Source: Rhodococcus sp. SMB37
GTDB lineage: Bacteria; Actinomycetota; Actinomycetes; Mycobacteriales; Mycobacteriaceae
NCBI RefSeq assembly: GCF_004345605.1
Contig: NZ_SLVY01000001.1
Location: 310,001 to 374,000, forward strand
Reading direction: 5' to 3'
DNA: 64,000 nucleotides
A program made the translations under genes and the position numbers. The stretch's first letter is position 1. Each line of letters begins with the position of its first letter. This document shows, piece after piece, positions 19,307 through 32,246 of this stretch. The notes below the pieces were generated by a model, which worked only from the letters and a program-made list of their open reading frames with translations, was not told the DNA's origin and ran no database searches.

Positions 19307-20321
19307 GGTTCTTTGCTCCGGTCGAGCTGTCGCCGGGCTTGTCGTCGCCATGGTCCTTGTCGTTCCTGGTCTTGATCAGGCTTGCGACCGTGGTGACGAT
19401 GAGCACCCCCACGATCACGATCAGCGACACGGACGTCGAGATCTCGGGGACCGCCACGTGCTCGCCGCCGTTGATGAAGCCGAGCGTGTTCTCGTGCAGA
19501 GCATGCAGGATGAGCTTGACTGCGATGAACCCGAGGATCACCGACAGGCCGTACGAGAGATAGACGAGGCGCTCGAGCAGGCCACCGATGAGGAAGAACA
19601 GCTGGCGCAGACCCATCAGCGCGAAGGCGTTGGCGGTGAACACCAGGTACGGCTCGCTGGTCAGTCCGTAGATCGCGGGGATGGAGTCGAGCGCGAAGAG
19701 GATGTCGGTGAACCCGATCGCGATCAACGCGAGCAGCATCGGGGTGACCATCTTCTTGCCGTCGATCCGGGTGACCAGCTTGTCGCCGTCGTACTCGTCG
19801 TGGACGGGGAGGAATTTCCGTGCCAGCGAGACGACCTTGTTCTCGGACGGTGTCTCGTTCGCCTCGCCGTTCTCGCGCATGAGCTTGATCGCGGTGAACA
19901 GCAGGAAGAAACCGAAGATGTAGAAGACCCAGCTGTACGCGTTGATTGCAGCCGCGCCGACAGCAATGAAGGCACCGCGCATGATCAGCGCGAGAACGAT
20001 GCCGATCGTCAGGACCTTCTGCTGGAATTCCCGTGGCACCGCGAATGTGGCCATGATGATCACGAAGACGAACAGGTTGTCGACCGAGAGGGCCTTCTCG
20101 GTGATGTACCCGGCGAAGAACTCGCCGCCGTATGTCGGGCCCCATATCGCGAATACGATGAAGCCGAACACGATCGATATTGCGATGAACACCATCGACC
20201 AGAATCCGGATTCCCGGAGGGTCGGAGCGTGGGGTTTACGCACGTGCGCAAAGAAATCGAAGACGAACAACCCGATGATGACGGCAATCGTGATCAACCA
20301 GGTCATCAATGTGACGTGCAT
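19296..20321 (-). CDS. TerC-family integral membrane protein, probable Mn2+ exporter
   Basis: A 341-residue membrane protein with about eight helices. The two acidic motifs of the TerC/Alx family are clear: EKALSVDNLFVF and DILFALDSIPAIYGL. The cytoplasmic loop in the middle is charged. Members of this family export manganese or load it onto exported proteins. ATG 20321 was chosen because GAGG lies 6 bases upstream; longer in-frame starts would run into a manganese-type riboswitch, whose presence strongly supports a role in Mn2+ homeostasis. Confidence 0.92.
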   Translation of the reverse strand: MHVTLMTWLITIAVIIGLFVFDFFAHVRKPHAPTLRESGFWSMVFIAISIVFGFIVFAIWGPTYGGEFFAGYITEKALSVDNLFVFVIIMATFAVPREFQQKVLTIGIVLALIMRGAFIAVGAAAINAYSWVFYIFGFFLLFTAIKLMRENGEANETPSENKVVSLARKFLPVHDEYDGDKLVTRIDGKKMVTPMLLALIAIGFTDILFALDSIPAIYGLTSEPYLVFTANAFALMGLRQLFFLIGGLLERLVYLSYGLSVILGFIAVKLILHALHENTLGFINGGEHVAVPEISTSVSLIVIVGVLIVTTVASLIKTRNDKDHGDDKPGDSSTGAKNLSR

Positions 20322-20353
20322 GTGCACCTCGGCCTTCCGGTAGGTATGTGTAC

Positions 20354-20467
20354 CTGCCGGAGGTCTCTCCCGCCCGACGTGCATCTCGGACCGACAGTCC
20401 CGGATCGGCAACGGTGCCGAACGTGTTGACGAGACTGCCACGGATCAGGGGATACTCCCCTCCACAG
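20354..20467 (-). promoter_or_regulatory. yybP-ykoY (Mn2+-sensing) riboswitch upstream of terC
   Basis: The leader transcript carries the hallmark pair of this class: GGAGGGGAGTA at its 5' side (about 20463-20453) and GAGACCTCC at its 3' side (about 20367-20359). The flanks pair as stem P1: GGAGG with CCTCC, extended by CTG with CAG. The central part contains CGTCAACA, like the conserved L3 loop. About 114 nt lie between the P1 ends, and the 3' end is about 32 bases from the terC start. The class senses Mn2+ and usually switches on TerC, MntP or P-type exporters. Confidence 0.85.
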
Positions 20468-20511
20468 CTTCCCCGATTGTGCCACACGCCCGCGCGGCGC
20501 GCCCCGACACC

Positions 20512-23301
20512 TCACATGTCGCCGGTGTCTCCTTCGGCCGGGTCGCCACCGCCCCGGATCGAGTAGAGCAGGCCGTCCAGTTCGTCCGGCTTGACGAGCA
20601 CCTCGCGGGCCTTGCTCCCTTCGCTCGGCCCCACGACGCCTCGGGTCTCCATGAGATCCATCAATCGGCCGGCCTTCGCGAAGCCGACGCGAAGCTTGCG
20701 CTGCAGCATCGAGGTCGATCCGAACTGGCTCGTGACGACGAGCTCCACCGCCTGCAGGAACACGTCGAGGTCGTCGCCGATGTCAGGGTCGACATCCTTC
20801 TTCTCCCCGGCCTTCGGGACCGTGACGCCCTCGTTGTATTCGGGCTCGGCCTGGGTCTTGGCGAACTCGACGACCGCCGAGATCTCCTCGTCGGTGATGA
20901 ACGCGCCCTGCATGCGGACCGGTTTGCCGGCGCCCATCGGCAGGAACAGCCCATCGCCCATACCGATGAGCTTCTCGGCGCCGGGCTGGTCGAGGATGAC
21001 CCGCGAGTCGGTCAGCGAACTCGTCGCGAACGCGAGTCGCGACGGCACGTTCGTCTTGATCAGACCGGTCACGACGTCGACAGACGGCCGCTGGGTTGCC
21101 AGAACGAGGTGAATACCGGCGGCACGGGCCTTCTGGGTGATCCTGACGATCGCGTCCTCGACGTCGCGCGGCGCGGTCATCATGAGGTCGGCGAGCTCGT
21201 CGACGATGGCCAGAATGTACGGGTACGGACGGTAGACACGCTCGCTGCCCAGAGGCGCGGTGATCTCGCCCGACTTCACCTTCGTATTGAAGTCGTCGAT
21301 GTGCCGCACCCGGTTCGCCTGCATGTCCTGGTAGCGCTGCTCCATCTCTTCGACGAGCCACGCCAACGCGGCGGCAGCCTTCTTCGGCTGGGTGATGATC
21401 GGTGTGATCAGATGCGGAATGCCTTCGTACGGTGTGAGCTCGACCATCTTCGGGTCGATGAGGATCATCCGTACTTCCTCCGGTGTCGCCCGGATCAGCA
21501 GCGACACCAGCATGGAGTTGACGAAACTCGACTTGCCGGAACCGGTGGAACCCGCAACCAGCAAGTGCGGCATCTTCGCCAGGTTCGCGGAGACGAAGTC
21601 TCCCTCGATATCCTTCCCGAGTCCGATGACCAGCGGATGGTGGTCGCGTCGGGTCGAGGGCGCAGCGAGCACGTCGGACAGGCGCACGAGTTCACGATCG
21701 GAGTTGGGCACCTCTATACCGACTGCAGATTTGCCGGGGATCGGCGCGAGCAGCCGAACATTGTCGGTTGCGACGGCGTACGCGATGTTGCGGGCGAGCG
21801 CGGTGATCTTCTCCACCTTCACCCCAGGTCCGAGCTCCACCTCGTAGCGGGTGACCGTCGGGCCACGAGTGAAACCGGTGACCGCCGCATCGATCTTGAA
21901 CTGCTCGAGAACCTCGGTGATCGACTCGATCATCTCGTCATTGGCGGCGGACCGAGTCTTCGGCGGATCGCCCGCCATCAGAAGATTCAGAGACGGAAGG
22001 ATGTAGTCGCCGTCGACGACGCGGTCGGGAACCATCGGTTCGATGACGTCCGGATCGGGATCCGGCGGCGCGGGGGTCGGTACTGCTGCTGCAGCCGACG
22101 CCGGCTTGGTCTTCGCGCGAGCCCGTGGCTTCGGGGCTTCCGGTTCCGGTTCTGGCACCGGGGCGGCTTCGGGCTCCGGCTCGTCCCACAGCGGCAGGAC
22201 CTCGGTACGTGCATCGCCGTCGAACTCGTCGGTCGGGTAGTTCTCGCTGGGGGTTCGGCGACGACGCGATCGCGGCTTCTCGGTGCCGTCCTCGTAGAGC
22301 AACGGGTTGAGATGGTCTGAGTAGCCGTCGTGCTCGGGGTCGTATTCACCGTTCTCGTCGTAGTGCCCGTACCCGTCGTCGTAGCGGTAGGGCAGGCCGA
22401 AGTAGTCGCGGAAGAGATCGGGGAGTTCGCGGATCGTAGTGCCTGTGATCAACAGGATCCCGAAGCCCATGGCCATCAGCATGAGCGGCACCGACAACCA
22501 CACCGTCAGGCCGGCGGTGATCGGACCGCCGATGACAGCACCGACGAATCCGGCGCCCTCCGAGCGACCTTCGGCATCGGTGGGTGAACCGGACGCGATG
22601 TGCCAGAGCCCCAGCGCGGGGATCGCGACGAGCAGCGACCCGAGCACCAGGCGTGGGCGAGCCTCCGGCCACGGTTCGGTCCGCATGAGGACCACCGCGA
22701 CACCGACGGCGACGAGGGGCAACACCGCGCTCGCCCCGCCCGTGACGGCACGTACTCCGGTTTCGACCCACTCGCCGACGGGGCCGCCCACGCCGAACCA
22801 CACCGAGCCGGCGACTACCACTGCGAATGCGACGAGACCGAGTGCGATTCCGTCACGCCGGTGACCGTGTTCGATATCGGTCGCGCGTCCCATCGTCCGT
22901 GTGGTGGCACCGAGCCCGCGGGCGATCATGAACCAGCCGGCACCGACACTCTTGCCGATCGCTGTGAGCAACCCTCCTGATCCTCGACGAGGCTGCGGTG
23001 CGGGGCCACCACGCGGACGCGCCGCGCTTGATCGGCGTGCCGTGGATGAGGCCCGCGAACCGGAGGCCTGCGGTTTCCGCTTGGCGGGAGACTTCGACGT
23101 CGATGCCTTCGCGGTCGATGTCCTGGGAGTCGGTTTCTTCGGTGTCGATCCCTTCGCGGAACGCGCGGAAGATGCCCTCGCGGAGGAGGTCGATTTGGAG
23201 GCAGCGGCGCCCGCCCGACCGGAAGCGGCCGACGCGCGCGTCCCCGCCCGCGACCGAGAGGTCGCGGTGGACGATGCGCGGCTGCCCGACTTTCCTGCCA
23301 T
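20512..23301 (-). CDS. ftsK: DNA translocase FtsK
   Basis: Septal DNA pump that moves chromosome termini during division. The 929-residue product has a basic Ser/Ala/Lys-rich N-terminus (1-110), about four membrane helices (within 140-300), a Pro/Glu-rich linker (about 320-440), the RecA-like motor with Walker [10 protein letters not shown] at about 583-591 and Walker [13 protein letters not shown], and a C-terminal gamma winged-helix domain for KOPS recognition. ATG 23301 was chosen; a GTG nine codons upstream lacks a ribosome site. It ends about 45 bp upstream of the riboswitch in front of terC. Confidence 0.95.
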   Translation of the reverse strand: MAGKSGSRASSTATSRSRAGTRASAASGRAGAAASKSTSSARASSARSAKGSTPKKPTPRTSTAKASTSKSPAKRKPQASGSRASSTARRSSAARPRGGPAPQPRRGSGGLLTAIGKSVGAGWFMIARGLGATTRTMGRATDIEHGHRRDGIALGLVAFAVVVAGSVWFGVGGPVGEWVETGVRAVTGGASAVLPLVAVGVAVVLMRTEPWPEARPRLVLGSLLVAIPALGLWHIASGSPTDAEGRSEGAGFVGAVIGGPITAGLTVWLSVPLMLMAMGFGILLITGTTIRELPDLFRDYFGLPYRYDDGYGHYDENGEYDPEHDGYSDHLNPLLYEDGTEKPRSRRRRTPSENYPTDEFDGDARTEVLPLWDEPEPEAAPVPEPEPEAPKPRARAKTKPASAAAAVPTPAPPDPDPDVIEPMVPDRVVDGDYILPSLNLLMAGDPPKTRSAANDEMIESITEVLEQFKIDAAVTGFTRGPTVTRYEVELGPGVKVEKITALARNIAYAVATDNVRLLAPIPGKSAVGIEVPNSDRELVRLSDVLAAPSTRRDHHPLVIGLGKDIEGDFVSANLAKMPHLLVAGSTGSGKSSFVNSMLVSLLIRATPEEVRMILIDPKMVELTPYEGIPHLITPIITQPKKAAAALAWLVEEMEQRYQDMQANRVRHIDDFNTKVKSGEITAPLGSERVYRPYPYILAIVDELADLMMTAPRDVEDAIVRITQKARAAGIHLVLATQRPSVDVVTGLIKTNVPSRLAFATSSLTDSRVILDQPGAEKLIGMGDGLFLPMGAGKPVRMQGAFITDEEISAVVEFAKTQAEPEYNEGVTVPKAGEKKDVDPDIGDDLDVFLQAVELVVTSQFGSTSMLQRKLRVGFAKAGRLMDLMETRGVVGPSEGSKAREVLVKPDELDGLLYSIRGGGDPAEGDTGDM

Positions 23302-23418
23302 ATCCGCCAGGGTAGCCGCATCGACCACTCACGAACCATCAGCAACACGGGGCGCACGCGGCGGCACTGATCACAACACCGAACCGTGACCGGATGCCAC
23401 GGAGGCGGTACGTCCTGT

Positions 23419-24042
23419 TCAGAGCCCTCTTCGGGATCCGGTGAGCTCGGCGATATCCGCCTCGTTCCCGTCCCGCTCGAGGCGAACTTCGTCGCGGCCG
23501 AATGCGTGGAGGAGCAGTTCGGACGGCTCCCCACGCAGCACTACGGTCCGCGGGCCTCGCTTGCGGACCGTGACCCGGTCGCCACCGGGCCGCTCGAAGA
23601 CGACCGTGATGTCGGTGCCCCCGTAACTGGTGCGGCCGATGGCCCGGGCGTACTTCCAGAGCGCGTCCTGGTCTTCCACGGACAACGGGCGCGGTTCCCA
23701 TCCGGATTCGCCTCGTCGAACGTCCTCGTGGTGCACGAACATCTCGGTGGCGTTCGCGACAGAGTCGACGAGATACAGGGGCGACCACTTGGGCGGCCCG
23801 GAATCGATATCGGCGAGCAGGTGCGCCCACTGCCGGTCGGTCAACTCGCGCCGGACCTTCTCCGTGTGGTCGGCCAGCGCAGGAATCATGATTCCGGGCA
23901 TCGCGTCGACGCGACGTTCGCGCACCATTAGGTGCGCCGCGAGGTCGCGGGTCGTCCAGTCACCGCACAGCGTGCGGGCGTCCGGGCCGACCTCCGACAT
24001 GGTCTTGACCAAGGCGTGCCGTTCGCGTCGAGCAAGGCTCAT
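23419..24042 (-). CDS. TIGR03085-family DinB-like metal-binding protein
   Basis: A 207-residue protein of the DinB/mycothiol-dependent maleylpyruvate isomerase-like group. Metal-ligand candidates appear as H in TRDLAAHLMVRERR and in EMFVHHEDVRRGE, the typical positions of the family. Enzymes of this superfamily often use mycothiol. The substrate is unknown. It lies between ftsK and rnj on the same strand, 55 bp from rnj. Confidence 0.85.
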   Translation of the reverse strand: MSLARRERHALVKTMSEVGPDARTLCGDWTTRDLAAHLMVRERRVDAMPGIMIPALADHTEKVRRELTDRQWAHLLADIDSGPPKWSPLYLVDSVANATEMFVHHEDVRRGESGWEPRPLSVEDQDALWKYARAIGRTSYGGTDITVVFERPGGDRVTVRKRGPRTVVLRGEPSELLLHAFGRDEVRLERDGNEADIAELTGSRRGL

Positions 24043-24097
24043 TCGGCCACTCTAACGAGCAATCCGTGCGGCGGCACGAACGATCGCGGTGTGTGTC

Positions 24098-25908
24098 TCA
24101 GGAGACCGCGATGACCGTGGGCACGATCATCGGCCGCCGACGATAGGTGTCGGCCACCCATCGGCCGACGACACGGCGGATCCCCTGCGCGATGCGATGC
24201 GTCTCGGTGACACCCTCGGCGGCGAGCTCGTTGAGCGCCTTGTCGACCAGCTGCGCCGCTTCGTTGAGTGCAGTCGGGTCGTCGGAGAAACCGCGCCCCG
24301 ACACCTCGGGTGCTGTCACCGCACGACCGGTTGCGGCATCGACAGCGACGGAGATCGAGATGAAGCCGCCTTCGCCGAGAATCAACCGGTCCGACAGAGT
24401 GGACTCACCCACGTCACCGACCGAAAGCCCGTCGACGTACACATGCCCGACCGGTACCCGGCCGACGATCTCCGCGAGGCCGTCCACCATATCGACGACG
24501 ACGCCGTCCTCCGCGAGCACGATCCGTTCCTTCGGCACACCGGTGGCCTCGGCGAGTGCCGCGTTGGCCCGGAGGTGGCGCCACTCGCCGTGCACCGGCA
24601 TCGCGTTGGTCGGTCGCACCGCGTTGTACAGGTACAGCAGTTCACCCGCCGATGCGTGGCCGGAGACGTGCACCTTCGCGTTCTGCTGCGTAACGACGGT
24701 GGCACCGCGCTTGGCGAGCCCGTTCACGACCGCGAACACCGAGTTCTCGTTGCCCGGGATCAGCGACGACGCGAGTACCACGAGGTCGTTTTCCTTGATG
24801 TTGATCTGGCGGTGTTCGCCGCGCGCCATACGCGAGAGCGCTGACAACGGCTCGCCCTGCGAACCCGTCGACACCAGCACGAGCCGATCGTCGGGCAGCG
24901 ATGCCGCAGTATCGATGTTGACCTCGAGGCCGTCCGGCACGTTGAGGTAACCGAGGTCTTGCGCGATCTGCATGTTGCGGACCATCGAGCGCCCGACGAA
25001 CGCGACGCGCCGGTTGTAGCGGTGTGCGACGTCGACGACCTGCTGGATCCGGTGCACGTGGCTGGCGAACGACGCGACGATGACCCGGTTCTTCGCTTTG
25101 CCGATGACGTTGTCGAGCACTCCGCCGATCTCGCGTTCCGGGGTCACGAACCCGGGAACCTCTGCGTTGGTGGAGTCGACGAGGAACAGGTCGACGCCCT
25201 CGTCACCGAGGCGTGAGAATCCAGCGAGGTCGGTGAGCCGATTGTCGAGCGGTAGCTGGTCGAGCTTGATGTCGCCGGTGTGCAACACGACGCCGGCATC
25301 GGTGTGGATCGCGACCGCGATCGCGTCCGGGATCGAGTGGTTGACGGCGAAGTACTCGCACTCGAACGGGCCGTGGGTGGTCCGCTCTCCCTCGGTGACC
25401 TCGGTGAGGTTCGGCCGCAGCCGGTGCTCGCGACACTTTGCCGAGACGAGCGCGAGCGTGAACTTCGAGCCGACGACCGGGATGTCCGGGCGCAGGCGCA
25501 GCAGGAAGGGCAACGCACCGATGTGATCTTCGTGACCGTGGGTCAGGACGACCGCTTCGATGTCGTCCATCCGGTTCTCGATGTACCGGAAGTCGGGGAG
25601 AATGAGGTCGACGCCGGGCTGCTGATCCTCGGGGAAGAGCACACCGCAGTCGACGATGAGTAGACGGCCCTGATGCTCGAACACCGTCATGTTCCGGCCG
25701 ATTTCGCCGATGCCACCGAGAGCGACAACTCGCAGCCCGGTCTTCGGTGCCTTCGGCGGCGTTCCCAGACGCGCGGTGGGGTCCGGCGCGGGCCGGGGGT
25801 CGGGCCGCTTCGTCGCGGCCGAGGTCTGGGCGACACGGCGTGCCGGCTTGGAGGCCGGCGGGCCCGCATTGCGGGTGACGCGACCACGGCCACGGTTGGG
25901 ACGACTCA

Positions 25909-25909
<1 letters not shown>
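24098..25909 (-). CDS. rnj: ribonuclease J
   Basis: Bifunctional endo- and 5'-3' exoribonuclease of the metallo-beta-lactamase/beta-CASP family, 603 residues. The zinc motif HGHEDH is at about 122-127; later ligands lie in NHSIPDA and HTGDIKLD. The beta-CASP domain includes ASFASHVHRIQQVV, STGSQGEP and HVSGHAS. The first 55 residues are Arg/Pro/Ala rich and disordered, common in actinobacterial RNase J. ATG 25909 overlaps the dapA stop (TGATG), so the two are coupled, as in M. tuberculosis. Confidence 0.95.
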
Positions 25910-27684
<1,775 letters not shown>

Positions 27685-27731
27685 TTAGCGCCCGGTCATT
27701 CGAAACTCCCGAATGACATCATTAATGACGG

Positions 27732-27760
27732 TTGACTGACATCAAATGTGGCGTCAAACT
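27732..27760 (+). promoter_or_regulatory. possible promoter giving a leaderless mRNA for the RHH protein
   Basis: TTGACT (27732-27737) and CAAACT (27755-27760) are separated by 17 bases. Transcription would begin at about the ATG at 27767, in keeping with the absence of any Shine-Dalgarno. The perfect palindrome TCATTAATGA (27717-27726) and the repeated TGACATCA and GCGTC units lie over the same region and could be the operator of the encoded DNA-binding protein. The -10 element is weak. Confidence 0.4.
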
Positions 27761-27766
27761 GGCGTC

Positions 27767-28402
27767 ATGAACATCGATGTCTATACCGACGCCATCACCG
27801 ACTCCGTGCGGAACGCAGCAGAACTGGGCGACGAGCAGACCCGACGCACCGCCGCAGCCCTCGCCACCGCCATCGCAGCGCCCGCCCGGCTCGCCGTCCT
27901 GAGCGCACTGTCCGATCTGGCCTCCGAGGTGTCCGAACAACTCGGGGACCGCAGGGTCACCGTCCGCCTCGAGGGAACCGACGCCGTCGTCGAAGTTCAC
28001 GACGGCCCGGCACCCGAAGCCGACGACACTCCCCCGACCTTCGAGGAGATGACCGGCGACATCAGCCGCGTCACGCTGCGGCTGGTCGAACAGATCAAGA
28101 CCCGCGCCGAGGAGGCAGCCGCACAGAGCGGGGTCTCGCTCAATTCGTGGGTGGGACAGGCGGTCCAGGGCGCACTGCGCGAGCAGATGCGCTACCAGCG
28201 TCGCGCAGACGAATGGCGTTGGCCGACCTCGAAGCCGACCACCACGTCGCCGGCACCCGAGACCCGATCCGACGCCGACGCAGGGGTCGACACCGAGAAG
28301 ACCACACCCACCGGGGCCGCTGATGCCGACAACCACGACACCACCGACGGCACCGACGGCACCGACGGCACCGACGGCACCGACGAGCGACACACAGACT
28401 GA
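27767..28402 (+). CDS. HicB-like ribbon-helix-helix protein with acidic repeat tail
   Basis: A 211-residue protein. Residues about 100-150 (SRVTLRLVEQIKTRAEEAAAQSGVSLNSWVGQAV) form an Arc/HicB-type ribbon-helix-helix DNA-binding motif. The N-terminal half is Ala-rich and helical, ending in a small beta segment VTVRLEGTDAVVEVHD. The C-terminus is acidic and ends with TDGTDGTDGTDGTDE, encoded by four perfect 9-bp repeats. Similar proteins in Actinobacteria are annotated as HicB-family antitoxins, but no toxin partner is adjacent. ATG 27767 has no ribosome site, fitting a leaderless mRNA. It probably autoregulates. Confidence 0.75.
   Translation: MNIDVYTDAITDSVRNAAELGDEQTRRTAAALATAIAAPARLAVLSALSDLASEVSEQLGDRRVTVRLEGTDAVVEVHDGPAPEADDTPPTFEEMTGDISRVTLRLVEQIKTRAEEAAAQSGVSLNSWVGQAVQGALREQMRYQRRADEWRWPTSKPTTTSPAPETRSDADAGVDTEKTTPTGAADADNHDTTDGTDGTDGTDGTDERHTD
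28349..28384 (+). repeat. four perfect tandem copies of GGCACCGAC
   Basis: Four identical 9-bp units encode (GTD)4 at the C-terminal end of the ribbon-helix-helix protein. Perfect identity implies recent expansion or ongoing slippage. Copy-number changes would keep the frame. Confidence 0.9.
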
Positions 28403-28491
28403 CCACTCCCTCCGCGTATCCGTGCGGTAGATTTCCGTCGCACGTGAAGGTGTGGTTCGCGAAGGGTGCGGACCCGAGGGGTGGAGTAGAT

Positions 28492-28932
28492 ATGGCCGTC
28501 AGCAGCACCAAGAGCTTCGAGATCAACGCGACTCCGAAACAGGTGATGGCGGGGATCGCGGCAGTCGATCGCCTGCCCGAATGGTCGTCGACGCACAAGT
28601 CGGTGACGGTCGAGAGCTCTCACCCCGACGGCCGGCCGCACCGTGTGCGCATGACCGTGTCGATCATCGGGATCACCGACGAACAGGTCGTCGACTACAC
28701 GTGGAGCGGCGACGAATCGATGTCCTGGACTCTCGTCGAGAGCGCCCAGCAGAACGTACAGGACGGCTCCTACACTCTCACCGCGACTGACAAGGGGACC
28801 AAGGTCGACTTCAGCCTCGCCATCGACCCGAAGATCCCGGTGCCCGGCTTCCTGGTGCGCCGCGCGGAGAAGACAGCGATCGAAACCGCAGGCAAGGGCC
28901 TGACCAAGTTCGTGGAGAAGAACTTCCGATAG
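28492..28932 (+). CDS. SRPBCC (START-like) family protein
   Basis: A 146-residue protein with the polyketide cyclase/COQ10-type fold: an opening strand SSTKSFEINATPKQVMAGIAAVDRLPEWSS, a central antiparallel sheet, and the long C-terminal helix ETAGKGLTKFVEKNF that closes the ligand cavity. The ligand is unknown. ATG 28492 was chosen because GGAG lies 6-9 bases upstream; an upstream in-frame start lacks family similarity. It ends 18 bp from the convergent flavodoxin-like gene. Confidence 0.88.
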   Translation: MAVSSTKSFEINATPKQVMAGIAAVDRLPEWSSTHKSVTVESSHPDGRPHRVRMTVSIIGITDEQVVDYTWSGDESMSWTLVESAQQNVQDGSYTLTATDKGTKVDFSLAIDPKIPVPGFLVRRAEKTAIETAGKGLTKFVEKNFR

Positions 28933-28950
28933 CGAGTTCGGCCGTCGCGC

Positions 28951-29418
28951 TCACTCCATCAGCTGAGCGGCGACGGTCGCTCCGAGTTCCCAGCAGGCCT
29001 CGAGATCACTCTTGCTCGGCTTACCCGATGCGACGACGTAGTCGGCAGCCTTGGCCCACCCGAGCCCTGTCGTGATGGTGTCGACGGCGCGCTCGGCGCC
29101 TTCGGTGCCCTCGTTGCCGTGGATGTACAACCCATACGGCCGACCTCGCGTCGAGTCGAGGCACGGGTAGTAACAGACGTCGAAAGCGTGCTTGAGTGCA
29201 CCGCTGATGTACCCGAGGTTGGCGGGTGTTCCGAGCAGATATCCGTCCGCCTCGAGCATGTCGGTCGGTGAGACCGTGAGGGCCGGCCGCCGGACCACTT
29301 TCACGCCTTCGATCTCGGGATCGGTGGCGCCCGCCAGTACGGCTTCGAACATCGCCTGCATGAACGGCGACGGGGTGTGGTGCACCACGAGCAGAGTACG
29401 GAAGTTCTCTTCGGTCAT
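28951..29418 (-). CDS. flavodoxin-like NAD(P)H-dependent FMN reductase family protein
   Basis: A 155-residue flavodoxin-fold protein. The FMN phosphate loop is HHTPSPFMQAMFEAVLAG, and the isoalloxazine-contact regions are LGTPANLGYISGALKHAFD and YIHGNEGTEGAERAV. The electron donor and substrate are unknown. Its neighbours (an SRPBCC protein and a small membrane protein) do not reveal a pathway. Confidence 0.86.
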   Translation of the reverse strand: MTEENFRTLLVVHHTPSPFMQAMFEAVLAGATDPEIEGVKVVRRPALTVSPTDMLEADGYLLGTPANLGYISGALKHAFDVCYYPCLDSTRGRPYGLYIHGNEGTEGAERAVDTITTGLGWAKAADYVVASGKPSKSDLEACWELGATVAAQLME

Positions 29419-29457
29419 GCCCGCAGACTACGCATTGCCGCAGGCGACGACGAGCGG

Positions 29458-30782
<1,325 letters not shown>

Positions 30783-30787
30783 CTACC

Positions 30788-32122
30788 TCAGGCCACGATC
30801 CCGCGCACGGATGCAGGAAGGTCGCGCGACCGCCGGTAGGGTCCGACGATGGCCGCCGCGTAGGGGCGGTGGAGCAGTTCACCGGCCACCTCACGCACCT
30901 GCTCGGTGGTGACGCTGGCGATGCGCTCGAGCGTATCCGTGATCCCCCAATGTCGTCCGTAGCTCAGTTCGCTGCGGCCGATCCGATGCATGCGGGCACC
31001 GGTGTCCTCGAGTCCGAGGACGAGTCCGCCGCGCAGCGACCCTTTCGCGCGTGCACACTCCGCGTCGGTGATGCCGTGCTCGGCAACCTCGGTGAGGACT
31101 TCACGCACCACCGAGGCGACGTCGCCGAGGTTCTCCGGCTGACATCCGACGTAGGTCGAGAACGCACCGGTGTCGGCGAACGTGTCGACGCCCGAGTAGA
31201 CGGAGTACGCAAGCCCTCGCTTTTCGCGTACCTCCTGGAACAGCCGTGAGCTCAGGCCGCCTCCGATCGCGGTGTTGAGGACCGAGAGTGCCCAACGTCG
31301 GGGATCGTGCCGGCCGAACGCGCGGACACCGAGACTGAAGTGTGCTTGTTCGTGGTCCTGATCGGTGATGCTCAGGGTGGGTGCGGTGCGCAACCGCAGC
31401 GTCCCCTCGCGACGCGGCGCCGCGTGGGCGGACTCGTCGAGGTGACCGGCAAACGCCCGCCGGACGAGTTCGACCGTGTGTGCGTGATCGACGTTGCCCG
31501 CCACCGCCACCACCATCCGCTGCGGCGTGTACCGGCGCACATGGAACGAGTGCAGCTGGTTGCGGGTCATCGATTCGATCGATTCCGTCGAGCCGATGAT
31601 CGGACGTCCGACCGGGTGATCACCGTAGAGCGCGGTCAGCAGGGCGTCGCCGAGCAGATCCTCGGGGTCGTCGTCACGGATGGCGATCTCTTCGAGCACC
31701 ACTTGGCGCTCCACATCGACGTCGGTGCTGCGGCACTTGCCACGCAACACCACGTCCGCGACGACATCGATGGCGATCGGCAGATCGTCGTCGAGCACAT
31801 GCGCGTAGAAGCAGGTGTGTTCCTTGCTGGTGAACGCGTTGAGCTCACCGCCGATCCCGTCGACGAGTTCGGCGATGTCGAGGGCGGATCGGGTGGGAGT
31901 CGCCTTGAACAGCAGATGTTCGAGAAAATGGGCAGCTCCCGCGACCGAGGGTTGCTCGTCACGGGAGCCGACACCCACCCACACGCCCACTGCTGCCGAT
32001 CGCACGCCCGGTACGTGTTCGGTGACCACACGCACGCCGCCGGGCAACACGGTGCGCCGCACGCCGGTGTCCGCGGCCGCCGACGGGGTGTCGAGTGAAA
32101 GAGAATCGAAGGTTGTTGCCAT
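30788..32122 (-). CDS. pepR: M16-family zinc protease PepR
   Basis: A 444-residue insulinase-type peptidase. The inverted zinc motif HFLEH is at H65-H69 with E68 as the base, and the third ligand is E145 in VVLEEIAI, 76 residues after H69 as in the family. The C-terminal half carries the inactive repeat domain with RLFQEVREKRGLAYSVYS. In M. tuberculosis pepR (Rv2782c) directly follows gpsI/pnp; here the nar operon separates them. The function is probably general peptide turnover. Confidence 0.93.
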   Translation of the reverse strand: MATTFDSLSLDTPSAAADTGVRRTVLPGGVRVVTEHVPGVRSAAVGVWVGVGSRDEQPSVAGAAHFLEHLLFKATPTRSALDIAELVDGIGGELNAFTSKEHTCFYAHVLDDDLPIAIDVVADVVLRGKCRSTDVDVERQVVLEEIAIRDDDPEDLLGDALLTALYGDHPVGRPIIGSTESIESMTRNQLHSFHVRRYTPQRMVVAVAGNVDHAHTVELVRRAFAGHLDESAHAAPRREGTLRLRTAPTLSITDQDHEQAHFSLGVRAFGRHDPRRWALSVLNTAIGGGLSSRLFQEVREKRGLAYSVYSGVDTFADTGAFSTYVGCQPENLGDVASVVREVLTEVAEHGITDAECARAKGSLRGGLVLGLEDTGARMHRIGRSELSYGRHWGITDTLERIASVTTEQVREVAGELLHRPYAAAIVGPYRRSRDLPASVRGIVA

Positions 32123-32246
32123 GGGTTGTTCTACGGTCCTGCGCTGTCGGTGATTCGTCTGTGGTGAGAGCTGTGTTCAAGGCACGGAACACCACACACT
32201 ACACGCGACTACCTCTGTATTCTCGTCGCCAACCGCTGCGTTCCCG

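Noticed and set aside
28349..28384. Short tandem repeat considered as a CRISPR-like array
   Set aside because: Units are 9 bp, contiguous and in frame within a gene; there are no spacers and no cas genes in the window.
27767..28932. RHH protein plus SRPBCC protein as a toxin-antitoxin pair
   Set aside because: The SRPBCC product is a normal START-like fold with its own ribosome site about 90 bp downstream, unlike any known toxin.
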